DNA from: Aphis gossypii
Taxonomy: Eukaryota > Arthropoda > Insecta > Hemiptera > Aphididae
Direction: 5' to 3'
DNA length: 64,000 nucleotides
Assembly: GCF_020184175.1 (NCBI RefSeq)
Contig: NC_065531.1
Span: 81,748,604 to 81,812,603 of the forward strand
Part shown: piece by piece, positions 28,701-41,894 of the stretch
Position numbering within the stretch: the stretch's first letter is position 1
How the letters are laid out: each line of letters begins with the position of its first letter
Notes under the pieces: generated by a model
What the model was told of the DNA's origin: nothing
The model's database searches: none
The model's input: only the letters and a program-made list of their open reading frames with translations
Made by a program: the position numbers and the translations under genes

Positions 28701-30037
28701 AAATATTTAACTTTGAAATATCTAGTGTATTTTAAAGTGTGTATTTTAAATTGAACTTTAATTATTTTCTTTTTTATATTTATTATCTTTATATTTATTT
28801 TTAAATTATTAAAACCCATTAAAAATAATAATATCCTTATAAATAACATCAAAATAATAAAATAGGTACGCAGAACTATAATAAAACAATTCTCATAAGG
28901 CGTATGACTTTAATAATATTTCTAATAAAAATGTTATTTGGTCATAATATAATAATTTTGTGGTTAATAGATTATCATGTTACAGTCTTTAATACAATAT
29001 GCAAAATATGTTAATTGTAAGGATTTTAGAAACCATATATTTAATGTTTTTAGTTTTACACCCACTATTTTTCATTTTAAATGAATTTAATCTCGATCTA
29101 TTCTATGTATTTAAAAGTTTATTATTATCGCTTTTGACGTATATACTAGTTCACGTATTTACTTTGTTTTATCGGACAACACAGAAACATCAAAACGTAT
29201 TTATTCGTTATACTTAATTAATTTTTAAAACACGAGTAATTTTTCAATTGTATATATATATAATATATATATATATAAAAACGTGACAGATAATCTATTA
29301 TTATAATAGAAACTATTACACTTTACGCGTTCATATTATTCAAAAGTAAATTAATATCAAAAGAACGGATCTTCAATCCACAATGACGAGCCGCGTCATT
29401 CTAACATGATCATTATCTGTGGGAAGATAATAAAAGGAGACGGTACGTTTGAGTAAAAAGACGAAACTTTGAAGTTGATGAAATTTAGGAGATCAGGTGA
29501 ATCATTATTTTCCGTAGAGGCAAACAAACGAAATTGTGTGCTTCTGTTAGACGTGTACCACGAAGAATACTAACTGAGACACGAGAAAAAAGTAGTGGTT
29601 TTCAGTGTAGATATTCAATTTTGAATAATACATTAGAAAATCAACACAAAACTTTAAAAACTTAATTTATTAAAGTTAAATTCTCCTTAATTCCACTCTT
29701 TTATCATATATTATGAAATCGCATACAAACCTAGCACTTAAGATTTAATTGTGTTTTAGAATTTTGGAGACAATGTATAATGGAAACTTTATAATTGGTC
29801 TATAAATTTTAACTTGAAACAAATAGGCCTCATAAAACAAAATGTTTTTGATGTATTTTAAACTTTGAAAATGAGTTGATAATAATATCATACATTATAA
29901 AATCCATATTTATTTAGTATATTATGTTATTATTATGTTACTGGGTAAGTATTTCATATTGCATACGAAGTAAATCACCAGTAGGCAAAAATTATTAGTG
30001 AGTGCATCTTTATTGAATGGCACAGAGTGACTTTATA

Positions 30038-30275
30038 TTATTCAGGACTTGCCAGTACGGCCATTTCGTAATAATTGACAATAAATGTCGACTGTGACCA
30101 TGTATGATGGAACAGTTTCAAGTCATCTACAAATAACAGACAATAACAGTGGTGAATAACATGCCTTTTAGTACTATTAATGAAAAGTTCAAAGGGTATT
30201 GGAGACCCCCACACCCATCCCCAGGGATCATCCAATGAAATATAACAACGCACATTTTTAATTAAATCGATGATG
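30038..30275 (-). pseudogene. Degenerate non-LTR retrotransposon reverse transcriptase fragment
   Basis: The minus-strand frame reads roughly DDPWGWVWGSPIPFELFIN, then CYCLLFVDDLKLFHH. This aligns with the reverse-transcriptase core of LINEs, where the usual forms are PQGSxLGPLLFxLFIN and LLFADDLKLF. The catalytic A-D-D block appears as V-D-D at about 30122-30133, and the conserved Gln and Ser of PQGS are Trp. Only about 75 codons survive; the frame ends at a stop near 30038 and no endonuclease or remaining RT is visible beside it. It is most likely a dead, 5'- and 3'-truncated Jockey/CR1-like copy; the exact clade cannot be told from this length. Confidence 0.72.
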
Positions 30276-31594
30276 GTGTTTTCATTGTAATTTTAAAAAT
30301 AACAATGTCTAGTGGTTTGACATTATTAGCGATTATTTATTTTAATATAGCCTAAATTATAATCTTTACTGTTTTTGAACTCACTGTGGAATATTTTTTA
30401 ATCAAGTAATTTTTACGATGGTATTAATTTCATATAATTTACAGTTGACAGTAGATTATTTAAATAACTCATCATTTAAAATATGAACACATTGCATTAA
30501 ATTTTTTCTCAGGCCGATAAACTAATATTTAAATTTTATTTTTACAATTTTATTTACAGGAGCGGCAGGAGTAATCTAACTATATCGTATCCCTTATCGA
30601 CGGTATAAGCTCTAAATATTATGATTAAACAATATTTTCATCATTTCCAACTGCAAGAACATAAATATAAAACTCATTTTTTTAAAAAGAGTTATTTTAA
30701 ATTACAATAATAACTGAACTGAATCACTAAATCTATAAAAAATATATACATAATAATCTGATTGTATAGTATGCCAATTTAATATTGTAAATTATACCAT
30801 AACAATAATTTAATACTTTTCATGTTATATAAATACTTTAATAAATAATGCTAATAAATAATTTTATTTTTAATGTAAAATTAAATATTAATTAACAATT
30901 TTAGTATTTAAATTATCTAAAATTATGTAAAAAATATAGTTTTCATATATTATATGCATATATAAACGTATGTATTATTAACTACAATTGATTAGGTATA
31001 TTTAATTATTTTATTGAAAATATATGTGATTCCAATTATATTTTAGATTACGAGGGGAGCTATTAATGTAATCATTTAACATTGGTGTATTTATTTCTAC
31101 TGTTTTATTCTTTAGTTTTTAAATTATATATTTTTAACGGAACAATGAATTTATAAGTTTTAATTTTTTTTTTAATTATTTTAATTTTTAATAAATTGAA
31201 TATTCAAACAAAAAATAATAGTTTTTCCTAAAATAAGATTATAATTTAAAAAAATATTAATCATCTCGAGTCTTGATACTTTTTGCCTTTAATTATTTTC
31301 TATATTCAATGATGATTTTAAAATACTTAGAATAGTTTAAAGCTCTTATTATGGTGATACGAACTTTTTTATATAGTTCAACGATGCACGATATTGACGT
31401 ATACACGTTTCTTACGATAGGTAATACATATATGCGACATTTTGCAAAAAATGTTCCCATCTACGATCTTACCGAGAATAGTATAAATATATTATTATAA
31501 TATATACTTAGAAATATAGGCTACTACGGTCTTCATTCAGTCTTTTCACGTATGCAATGATAATCGATTTCAAATGTAACACATCCGTTAGGCA

Positions 31595-31816
31595 TTACGG
31601 TGACCTATTCAATGACGAGGTATATATTTTGAAATCTACTATACAGTAAAGTGCCTTCCCTGGTTTTATTATTTCAAACACGCTATACAAAAAACCCTCC
31701 TGCTGTCCTGTTTTCCAGTTAGAAATGTTGACAAAACCACTTTTAGCAACATCTATAAGCCTTTCTATGTTTGACAAGAAATAATTTTGTTGTTTTACGA
31801 TGATCGAGTAATAAAG
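31595..31816 (-). CDS. Unrecognised open frame, possible exon or mobile-element remnant
   Basis: The frame is open for about 74 codons from just after a TAA at 31820-31822. It reads YFLSNIERLIDVAKSGFVN, then SNWKTGQQEGFLYSVFEIIK and a Cys- and Tyr-containing end. There is no ATG near its beginning. The residue mix is balanced and protein-like, yet I cannot place it in a family. A transposase or host-gene fragment is possible; function is not inferred. Confidence 0.2.
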   Translation of the reverse strand, partial: LYYSIIVKQQNYFLSNIERLIDVAKSGFVNISNWKTGQQEGFLYSVFEIIKPGKALYCIVDFKIYTSSLNRSP

Positions 31817-34800
31817 ACCTTATAAAAAATATTATACAACATATAAATATTGGATATAGTGATAATTTCGATTCTATTCTAAATTTCTAACGGAGTTAAA
31901 ATATTGAAATAATTACATTTCATTCTGCAAGACAAATTTTATTTTCCATATTAGGTAATGAATTACCTATTTATAATATTACTGTATAATACATTTATCT
32001 AAATTGTATATTACATTTTGAAATTAAAAGATATAATCACATGAAGGACATAGATATTATATTGCTTTCAAGTTTAACATTCAAGTAATTAAACACATGT
32101 ACTCTAGTATATTAACCTAAAGCTTGTAATTTTGGGTCTATGTATCGTAATTTGGATGTGTTACGTATGTGAAAGGCAAACATAATAGACTTTGTCACAT
32201 GGCATATTATTATGGTGAATAATATGACATTAGATCGGAAATAGAGACTGAAATCATAATATTTATTAATTCAATGCACACTCGAGATAAATCATTTCAT
32301 CTAATTTTTTTAGAAATTTTAAACGGTAGATTTTAGTTTAAATGCGATACTTAATTTAATTGATATAAAAACGGTCTATCCTAATAATTTAAATTTATTG
32401 ATATAAATAATTATCTACCAAAATCGGTGCACTGTACAATTTAAATTTAAAAGTCATTATGGTAAAATAAATTTCACAATAATTTATTATAAGGTCGTTT
32501 AAAATTTTAAACCATTTATTTCACTGAAAACAATTTGTTGGCAAGTTATTTGTAGGGAATTTCAGTAGTTTTTAATGGGCTTTATGGTAATTAATTATTA
32601 CTTACGTTTTTTAAAATTTAATTATCATGTGTCTTATTTCAGACATATTTTTTTGAAGTGTTTGATGTAAATTTTTATTTTGTTATTCAAACTTATAAGA
32701 AATAATTTGATTATCAAATAACAAGTTCAATCGTTAGTATTATTTAGCAGTAATTACATTATTTTTTCAACGAACGATAATTATAAAATATATGGATAGT
32801 ATAATATATTATTAATATTTTTCCATTGTAATATTCCATTGTAATAACGATACTATATATAACCTACTAATTAAGCAAATATATATATAGTCTGAATGAT
32901 AGGCATCATTTTTCAAACAGAATATTATTTTAGTTAAACGTATATAATATGTATATAACGCTAGTTATATTTTGTTCACTAACTTTGGTTGTCTTCACAA
33001 ATCGGTTAAAATCAACATAAAATCATTATTTGAATATTACCTAAAGTAAATTATAAACATTTATGATTTATTTACATACTATCCCGTAAAAGGTTTTATA
33101 TGATTCATTAATTATACTTGCATGAATTGAACTCTCGAGTAAATTGAATAAATATGTACTTAACTATTCACAGAGAGTGATTTTTTTAAAAAATTCAATT
33201 GCATTTGCATTGAGTAAATGTAGTGTTTTAAATTTTAAATAAATTGCGGTTGTCTTGTTTCTACTAAACTAAAGTAATTTGTTTAGCTTGAACAATCATA
33301 AATTGTTCGAATTTAAAAAAAAAACAATCTAAAATAACGAGTATAATCTCATAATTTAATAATTTAAAACTTAAAATAAAATATTTTGTTCAAAATAATA
33401 AATGATGGACTTATATTAGTATAAATAGTATTTAAGACCTTATGAGTTTACATGATGCATAATTTTTCTATAGATTTCTAAATGTCAAAATAAAAAAAAA
33501 AACAAAAACATGAAAATGTATTATAGTTGTAAAAATATTTAACATAATAATAATATACAACTTTATAGTTATATACGTACTTTTTATTATAACCATGATA
33601 AGTTTATTTATAATATATTGTAGCAAATCATTGTTATGATATTTATTTTTATATTTTTATTTTGTATTTTAATACAAGCCCAAAAAACTTCAAACTTGAT
33701 GTAATACGTTTTGTTGAAGAATTTATAGGTACACAAATACATGTGTACCCACTATATGTTACAGTAAAAAAAAAGTTTATGACTTAATTATTTTAAAATT
33801 TAAAATTCAAAAATAGCATACAAATAATAGAATATCATACTTATAAAATTTAGCGAAAATGCTGAAAAAATAATTAATGATAAAGTTATTTCATTGAATA
33901 AAAAGCAGTGATTTCAAATCGAAAATTAAAAATAAAGACAAAAAAAATGATTAAGATTGATTTGTTTTTGGCTACACTAAAGGTTATAATTGATTTTCTG
34001 ACTATTCAATTATTAACCGTGTTTAAATACATTCGTCACAAGCGACGACTGACCAGGCTATACTATAATTTTATTACTATTATCATTATAGCGGCGGACT
34101 TGATTTATTAAACGGTGAACTACGTATATGCAATTTAGATAGTCCTGTGGCAGTAAGTCTGCGGAAAAGGGATGCAATTAACCGTGTGTTACGTTTGTGT
34201 TAGCAAAATGTTATCACGGCTGATGGACTTTGCTGATGAACAAGACAACATAGTAATATTATCTCTAGTCACACTTTGTCGCTTAGTCTGCTTCACGCGA
34301 TCATTATATTTCTCTCTCTATTTCTATGTTTACTATGTTTCATCGTCGCCCTTTATTTAACATATTTTCACCAATATGCATACAGACACAATATCGCGGT
34401 CAAACAGTAGGTACCTTTTGATATGGTGGAGATATTTTGACGTGTAATGGGGGCTGATGGATAATAGGAAATCATGATCATATTTATATATATATATTTA
34501 TTTACGTTAAAAATAAAATTATGTGAAGCTTACTAACGACCTTATTTGTATTTCATTTCAATGTATCATCTATATATTAGTCTTATTATAGAATGTGTAA
34601 TCATTTTTATATTATAATATAATAAAGTTCTAAGTAAAATATAATACAGATAAATTATTTGAAAAAATCTGAATGGCATACAAAGTATTGTAAATTTTAC
34701 ATTGTATAATTATATTTTTCATAATAATATTTTAAAAATATCATTATTTATTATAAATAAACTATAGATGAAAATCACCGTAATCACACTATCAAAAATA

Positions 34801-35980
34801 AGTTTATTTTAAAACTATAGCATATAAGTTATTTCCATCTATTACTCATTAATTCAATGTAAGTTGAGGTAACTTACGGGGTGTATCATAATATAGTAAG
34901 ATAATACAACTAATGTATAAATAATATTCTGTGACTCTATTTAACTATTGTTTGAATAATCCCTATGATGAACTGTGTTCTTAATTATTATCTAAATAAT
35001 AAATTGTTTGGTTAAATGGTTGTATTAAAATTAACATTTTAAGTATACCTGCTCTAAATTTTAGTGTAATTATGTATTGGATTTTCTTAAATTTATTATA
35101 GTAAGAAAGTGACACTCAATCAGAGAGTTTCACTAATAGTCCAACTATCGTAATAAAATATAAACTATATGACTCTAAAATGTAGTGTGATTCTTTATTA
35201 CATTTTTTTTAAATTGAACGAACAAAAAAAGTGACTCTCAGTCAAAGAGACATAAATCAACATCTGTAAAAAAAGTTTGTACCTAGATATTACATAACAT
35301 GACTTTGCTTGCCTTGATGCAAGATAATGTAGTATTATTAATTTGAAAGCAATGATAAATCATCAGATAGTTAATCAGTTACTACCTATGTAGTATATAG
35401 GTATTATTAGTAATAGCTCAATTTACATAAATGTTTTATTCTTTTTTGTTTGATAATTGCTTACTAGATATTAAATTCAAAACAAAATACTTTTCTATTT
35501 TTTTATTTCTTATGAAACAAACAGGATTATTTTAGTTCAATTTTAATACACGAAAAGTGATTATAATTTCGAAAATTTAATAACAATTTAGTAATATAAA
35601 TATAAATATAAATGAATTTCTTAAGGGAAATATTTAAAAATTAAACTCAAATTGTACATACTATGTAGTATATATTATGTAGTGTCTGTTGCATTATGGC
35701 AAAATCTATTGAATACTAACCTATGCTTAGAATTTTTGTAATGGCAATAAGTACATAATCAATAAAATATACAATAGGTACTTGTAAATATTTATTACAA
35801 AAAAAAAAATATATCTTCAAGCCATACTCGTATTTATTTTAATGAGTATTTTGACAACCATGTTATAATAATACCATTCTCAGCGTTTAGTGCTTACTAT
35901 AATATGTCAGTCCATTGAATACGTCATAATATATTATTTTTAATATACGTAATGCAAATATATATAAATGCATTACATTA

Positions 35981-36059
35981 TACAGGGTGTATAATCATGA
36001 TCTGACACATTGAAATGTAATATAATATTAAATGCCAAATCTTCCTTATACACCTTGTA
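35981..36059. mobile_element. 79-bp hairpin MITE-like element
   Basis: The sequence starts TACAGGGTGTATAA and ends TTATACACCTTGTA, which are inverted copies with 13 of 14 matches. The outer TA pairs fit a Tc1/mariner-type TA target. The interior is only about 50 bp and non-coding. CAGGGTGT ends are common in insect DNA transposons. It could be a solo fold-back remnant. Confidence 0.5.
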
Positions 36060-39000
36060 TATATAAATTATAATACAACTGATGGGTTTTTACGACATAA
36101 ATATAAACGTGTAGGTATTAACAAAACTTACTAAATTAATGACGATTTATAAATTGATATAAATTAATTATGTCAATAATGTTGAAAATTTTATTGATCG
36201 AGGCTTTTAATCGATGGACTATATATAATTTATAATATTGACATATTGACATAACATGTAAAAAATTAATTCAGTTTTCAAATGTTATTACAAAGGAGAC
36301 TCATTGATTTCTTATCGATCGATATACAAAATACTGTGTTTATAATGAGTATAGAATATTTCTTTTTAATGCATAACGTTAGATTATGATTATTGAGCCA
36401 TCATTTTTGTATTAAAAAAATAAATATTTTAACCAATTATGATCAATTAAGATATATGAACAAAATGTATTGATGATATAATATTTGTTTTTAACATAAA
36501 TATAAACATTTAATGAGGTTTGAAACACATTACACTATCTACTTCTTTTGTCATCGAACTTTCATTTAAATGTTCTTTTTAGCCATACTTCTTATTTTTC
36601 GCTTAAAGATATGTATATATTTTTTTAAAACATTAAGATTTAAAAAATGACAAATATTAAAATAAAATGTTTATATTATGTTGGTTTGTGAAATATTCAA
36701 ATATGCAAATATGTTAAAACTAGGTATTCAACTGTTTGTGTTACAAGAAAATTTTTAGCTTGTTTTAAAAGCTATTAACATTATTTTAAACATAATAATA
36801 ATAATATACCGTATGATAAATGATTTATATTTAAAATGAATTATGTATTGTAAAAAAAAAAAATACTTCTTTCCCCCAAAAAACTATATTTTTAATACCT
36901 ATACTCTACATTTATAATATTAATACAACACGTATACTTCATACTTTATACATTTTAAAGTAATTTGTGTTTTAGGTGGTTTTAGCAGTCTTATTTTGTA
37001 CGTGTTTTTAAAAACATAATGATAATTTATTAATTTTGAGATACACTGCGTATTAATAAATAGTAGTTAAATTAAATGCTATGTAAAATTAATCTCAAAA
37101 CTTCTCAAATAATAAATCTTTGATAATATCAAATGTTGATAGTTGAACTACAATAATTTTCATAAAATTCATGGTTTTTTTTTTTTTTTTTAATGTTTAA
37201 CTATTATAATATCATACTATTAAAATATCATTAATGTTTATCTAAAACATTTGTATGGATAAAATATTTTTGAAAAAAAAACTACCAAGTTAATACGTTC
37301 TAAATTTCAATTTTTAAATAAATTATAAAATAACCATACATTTTATAATAGTTTATTTATCTGGAAAATTGTAATTTAAAAGATATCTAAATTAAATTCT
37401 ATTGAGTTTTAAATGTGGTAACTGGTCAACATATTTAGCTAATATAAATAATAACCACAAACATTCTATTACTTATATAAACCTGATATCCTGTTACATT
37501 CTTAATTTGTTTTTTTTTTTTTTTTAATATAATATAATTTATTAACAAAGTGAGTAAATTTTAACATTTTATTAAAATATATTTTTTTTTTAATGAAAAA
37601 AAAAAGATATATAATATATATACATATAGATTTATAAAATATATAAAACTAAAAATCAATCAATCTTCAAAATTAAAGGTTATCTGTAAGTATTCTTACC
37701 GCTTTTTAATTTTATTTAATTAATTAATTCGAATCTAAATTATAAGTTGATATAGTTTTAAAAAAAATCCTTTGATTTTGTTAACCATATTTTATTAATT
37801 CAAAAACTGTAACAATTTTGGTGTATCTAATGCCTTACTTGCTTAGTCGGGTTTCTATTTTATAAGATGTCAGCATAATATACAAATTATAAATATACAT
37901 AATTTATTTATTTTGCTCCAATCTTATTATCAACAGGTGTCTGTGAATTGTACTTTTTTACCTTGGTTATGTTAAATCATTTATTGGTAACGTTATTCAA
38001 TGTTTTCCTCCTTAAAATTTCTTCTTTTTGCGATTGATTTAAAATTATTTAAATCTATTAAACAACCACAGATTATGAAATATTACAAAAGAAGTTGAAT
38101 AACTTTACTAACTGCTACTCAAAAAATGATCTAACTATAAGTAAGTAAATGTAATACTATCTCTTTCCATAGATCTCGATCTGTCATTGATTTTTCTTAC
38201 AGTAATAATTCTGTCTTGCTTGTATCATTTAATTCAATATTATAGACCTTTGAGTAATTTTCACATCTAATTTATTATTTTCTAATCTCATTGATTATAA
38301 TATATTCAATAAAGCTTCAAAAGCACTGTGGTTTTTAATACGTTGTACCAAAGATTTTATAAATATTAATCCTTTGATTACATTATATTTTTCACTTGCT
38401 TGTCCTGTTATTGAGTAGGTACGCATCTTTTGTTTGTTATCTTCACCAATTAAAATTTATAAAGCTTACTAAATGTATAATAAATATTTAAGGATATCTT
38501 AATCTTAGTTTGAAAGTGCTGTTTCAATTAAATCACTTGTAAAATGGTAAAGATAGTTTGATATCTCGTTTGTCTATAAATTATTGTATATGTCAATGGA
38601 CTATCCTAATTTGTCATTTAAATTACTTTTATACAACCGATATACTTTTTAAAATAAAAATCCACACTACTAATAATGAATATCCAAGTCCCATGATCGA
38701 GCTTTATAATTCATAATAAGTGATTAATTTTAAATTTATTATATTATAATATATTATATTTTAGAATTTTTAAATTAAACAAATCGTATTTTTTATTTAA
38801 TTAGTTTTATTATTTTGTAATTCATATCGCTATAGGTGTTTGTATAGCTTTAGTATGTATTTTTAGCCATTAAAATATTTAAAAAATATAAATACTGTTT
38901 CGACTAGCAATTTTGGGTAAATATTAAAACTAACATGAGTTTGACCATAATATGATTTTATATATTATATATACGATTTTTAGAGTGATAAATAATTGAA

Positions 39001-40431
39001 TAATTAGTTAAATTTGATTTAAAATTGGAAAACATTAATAACTTTGACTGAATGTAAACTATTCACAGAACTTAATAATAGGACGAATACATTTTAATGT
39101 GCAATGGATATTTATGGCCTTAAAGTCGTGTATCAATTATAAAACTCTATTATATCAATAAATCGATCAGTTTGTATGTAATCCAATAAAAATTGTATAA
39201 ATTAATTAGAAAAATCAAGTTTTATGCTGATGCTCTAATGTGTTTTTTAGAAATACGCATAACAATTATATACATAGTGTAATTATTAAGTATCATAACA
39301 TTTATTTTATAATCATAATATATGATTGGTAATAGTAAAATATGTTAAGAGTTATTATGTATATAATTTATTATTCGTAACTTGTTTATTATACGTATGG
39401 ATCATCAGTTTTTTGATTTATTCTAATTAGATACCATGAAATTTATATTTTAATCAGTTGTAATTTTTGTTTCAAATTAATTTTCCAATTATTTAAGTAA
39501 ACTCATATTTTAGTCCTTTATATTTGATCCCTGGACGTAATTTAATTAATATAATATGTTGCCTCTGTCGATAATTGGTGAAATGGGTTCCAAGTAATAT
39601 GATCACGAAATATGAACAATTTTGGTGATAAATATATTATGATATAATTTATTAACTAAATTACCAATGACATTAAAATGTCATATTTAATCAAAACATT
39701 TGAATAAAAACATATATTTTTAATAAATTTAAGATACCCAGCTCCCAAATAATATTAAGTAATGCCAACTTCGTTATAAGTTACACCAAACTCGTGAATA
39801 CAAAATATTTCAAAAAAAAAAAAAAAAACAATGGATAATATCATATTACTTGTAAAATAAACAGTTCATACAGTCCTGAAAGTTTTAAATTAAACAAAAT
39901 AAGTTATATACTGAATCAAATTTTTTCATTTATCAGTTTAATAATTAATAATATGTTTATGAGATATTGAACCATTCACCCATACACCGAATATAATACC
40001 GTTTTTAAGTAAATATTATTTAAACTATATATTGCTATAAAATAAATTATAAGTATAAAATAAAAATAGATAAATGAAATCTGAGTAGTGAAATTAAGTA
40101 TGAAACTGTATTTTTTTTAATAAGCTATAAACAATATCAGTGATTTTGTGCATTATACATTCCAACCGTCACATAAACCTAGGAAACATTCAGTTCGTCA
40201 GACCGGATGTTGATCAGAAGACTCGTTTCATTATTTATCAATATTAAGTATTATATAATACAAACTAACGAACAACAAAGCAAATACTTTGTAAGTTATG
40301 GACCAAGATTACTAGATAAAATTTGATCACGTTCGCAGGCGTGAACAACGGAAATCAAAATAAAGTGATGCGATCAAGAAAATGACGGTGAAAACGGCTA
40401 CAACGATAGTTACTTAAAATAAATCTACTGA

Positions 40432-40677
40432 TTCACTGATGTGTCATTAATAGAGTTAAATATATTCGAATTTAATATAACTATGTGGAATATGGCACGA
40501 TGCGTTGTAGTTGAAGTTCGACTCGACCATCAGAAATATTGTGATTATTTGTTCGATGCAAACACGGAGCGCAATAGGCTATTATGGACAAACTGTGTGT
40601 GCTTAAACTCTTGTAAGTTTTTGCAGATACAAGTTTTAGCCTTTTTCAAACACATCTGTCCAAAAATTTCAAAATGA
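40432..40677 (+). CDS. Unrecognised open frame about 1 kb from the S1 exon, antisense to Elk
   Basis: The frame is open for about 81 codons, with an internal ATG at 40483 (MWNMARCVVVEVRLDHQKYC...). It contains several Cys and ends HICPKISK before TGA. No family is recognised. The frame contains a donor-like GTAAGT and an acceptor-like TTTTTGCAG within 20 bases, so its integrity as coding sequence is uncertain. It may be a decayed mobile-element gene or chance. Confidence 0.18.
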   Translation, partial: FTDVSLIELNIFEFNITMWNMARCVVVEVRLDHQKYCDYLFDANTERNRLLWTNCVCLNSCKFLQIQVLAFFKHICPKISK

Positions 40678-41081
40678 GGTTTTATATCTAAATTTTTAGT
40701 TTTCGAAAATAGTCGCAATACATACTATACGTATCAATAATTGATTATTATGCATAATTATGCATAATAATGTAATCGCAATTTCATATTATTCAGAATA
40801 ATATAATAAGGTATGTACAGATCTCGTATGTTAGATATACAACATTATTACATTTATGTGTCCGACAGTGGTAAAATATTCGTAGGTACTGTATAAATAT
40901 TCGGAGGCGAAAAAGAGGCAAAAACAAATTATATTCCACGATTATATTATGGCGTTTTAGCCTTTTGATAACAGTAAATGTATTCTGTATAAAATAATGT
41001 CCTTTAATAGAGTAGTACCAATCAAGATCTGTAGATACATGACATTTTTATACTTAATATTAATGATAACGTAGTATCTCT

Positions 41082-41102
41082 TATATATATATATATATAT
41101 TA
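41082..41102. repeat. (TA)10 microsatellite
   Basis: About ten TA units, roughly 560 bp from the S1 exon donor. Confidence 0.95.
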
Positions 41103-41665
41103 ATTATAATCCACGGCATAATTCATTTTGAAATAGAAAATTTAAATTTGAAAATGTTTAATGTATTAATAATTGGTTTTAATGAGCTTCGATTTTATAA
41201 ATTACTTTAAACCGTATTTTATTCACTAAAATAATGTCCCTAGGTGTGTTTGTTATTATTCTATCAATCTAATCAAAAAATACACACAGACATTTTTTTT
41301 TTCTAAATGTAATTGAATGTTCTAATTGCACACACACAAACACAGGTACATATTATTATATCATGTGTTTTTCGAAAAAAGTTATCGTTTAATATTTCTA
41401 CGCGATATTGTAGTGTATGACTAGCATAATATATAAATCTTTGACATAAATTTATCTGTCTGATAAAAATTTGTAATAGTAGACTATTCATTTAGTAGTC
41501 AAATTTAATATTATCGCGAGACTATATGATCGTGTGTTGTATAATGTATATGGGTTTGAAACCTAGAGAGGATATCGAGTCAACCCCGCCGAGTGGCGGA
41601 GTGGTGGTCGGCGAATCGATAATATCGCACAATACCACGGTAATGATTAATGAAGAGCGGCTTAC

Positions 41666-41894
41666 CGACTATAAAAAGCGACTCGACGACCACGTCGCTG
41701 ACCATGGACGGTTTGTCTGTGTTAACGAAACTGGCGTTGTATGGTACCACGATCGCAACGTAGAACGTTGCTATCAGTATCAGCCAATCCCAGCAAGTTT
41801 TGAAAACCCCGTAGTGCGATAATACCCATCGGGATTTTTTCAGGGCTGACGTTTTGTATTCCGGTAGCGGTGCAGATGAGCCCTGCAATAATGT
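41666..41894 (-). CDS. Elk: Elk K+ channel, internal exon: S1 and start of S2
   Basis: The exon encodes 76 codons plus one base. It starts TLLQGSSAPLPEYK, continues through KKSRWVLSHYGVFK, then gives S1 as WDWLILIATFYVAIVVPYN, a short extracellular loop (FVNTDKPSMVSD) and the beginning of S2 (VVVESLFIV). LPEYK, WDWLILxATFYVAxVVPYN and SDVVVE are conserved ELK signatures. The acceptor is TTTCCCACAG/ACA after a very long pyrimidine run (about 41900-41955), and the donor is AGTCG/GTAAG. The final single base G joins AT of the next exon to make Asp. A second AG 12 nt into the exon (TTGCAG) would also keep frame. A plus-strand open frame at 41526-41822 is the antisense shadow of this exon. Confidence 0.95.

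Larger units (their letters stand above)
9413..41665 (-). other. Elk giant intron between the S1 and S2-S3 exons
   Basis: This intron of about 32.3 kb lies between the phase-1 donor at 41665 and the phase-1 acceptor at 9413. It holds CpG-rich islands at about 13.55-14.33, 17.65-18.13 and 23.5-23.64 kb, a 157-bp insertion with target duplication at 25607, a LINE fragment near 30.1 kb, a 79-bp hairpin element at 35981, unassigned open frames near 17.7, 31.7 and 40.5 kb, and microsatellites. The remainder (for example 9413-13549, 18130-23490, 25774-30037 and 36060-40400) is AT-rich non-coding sequence in which I see nothing further to call. Confidence 0.85.

Noticed and set aside
40187..40223. 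Arthropod initiator-like TCAGTT with a partial downstream element on the plus strand
   Set aside because: TCAGTT is expected many times by chance in 64 kb, the downstream match is incomplete and there is no supporting gene model.
41526..41822. Plus-strand 98-codon open frame
   Set aside because: It is the antisense of the Elk S1 exon, which has a strong family match and proper splice sites.
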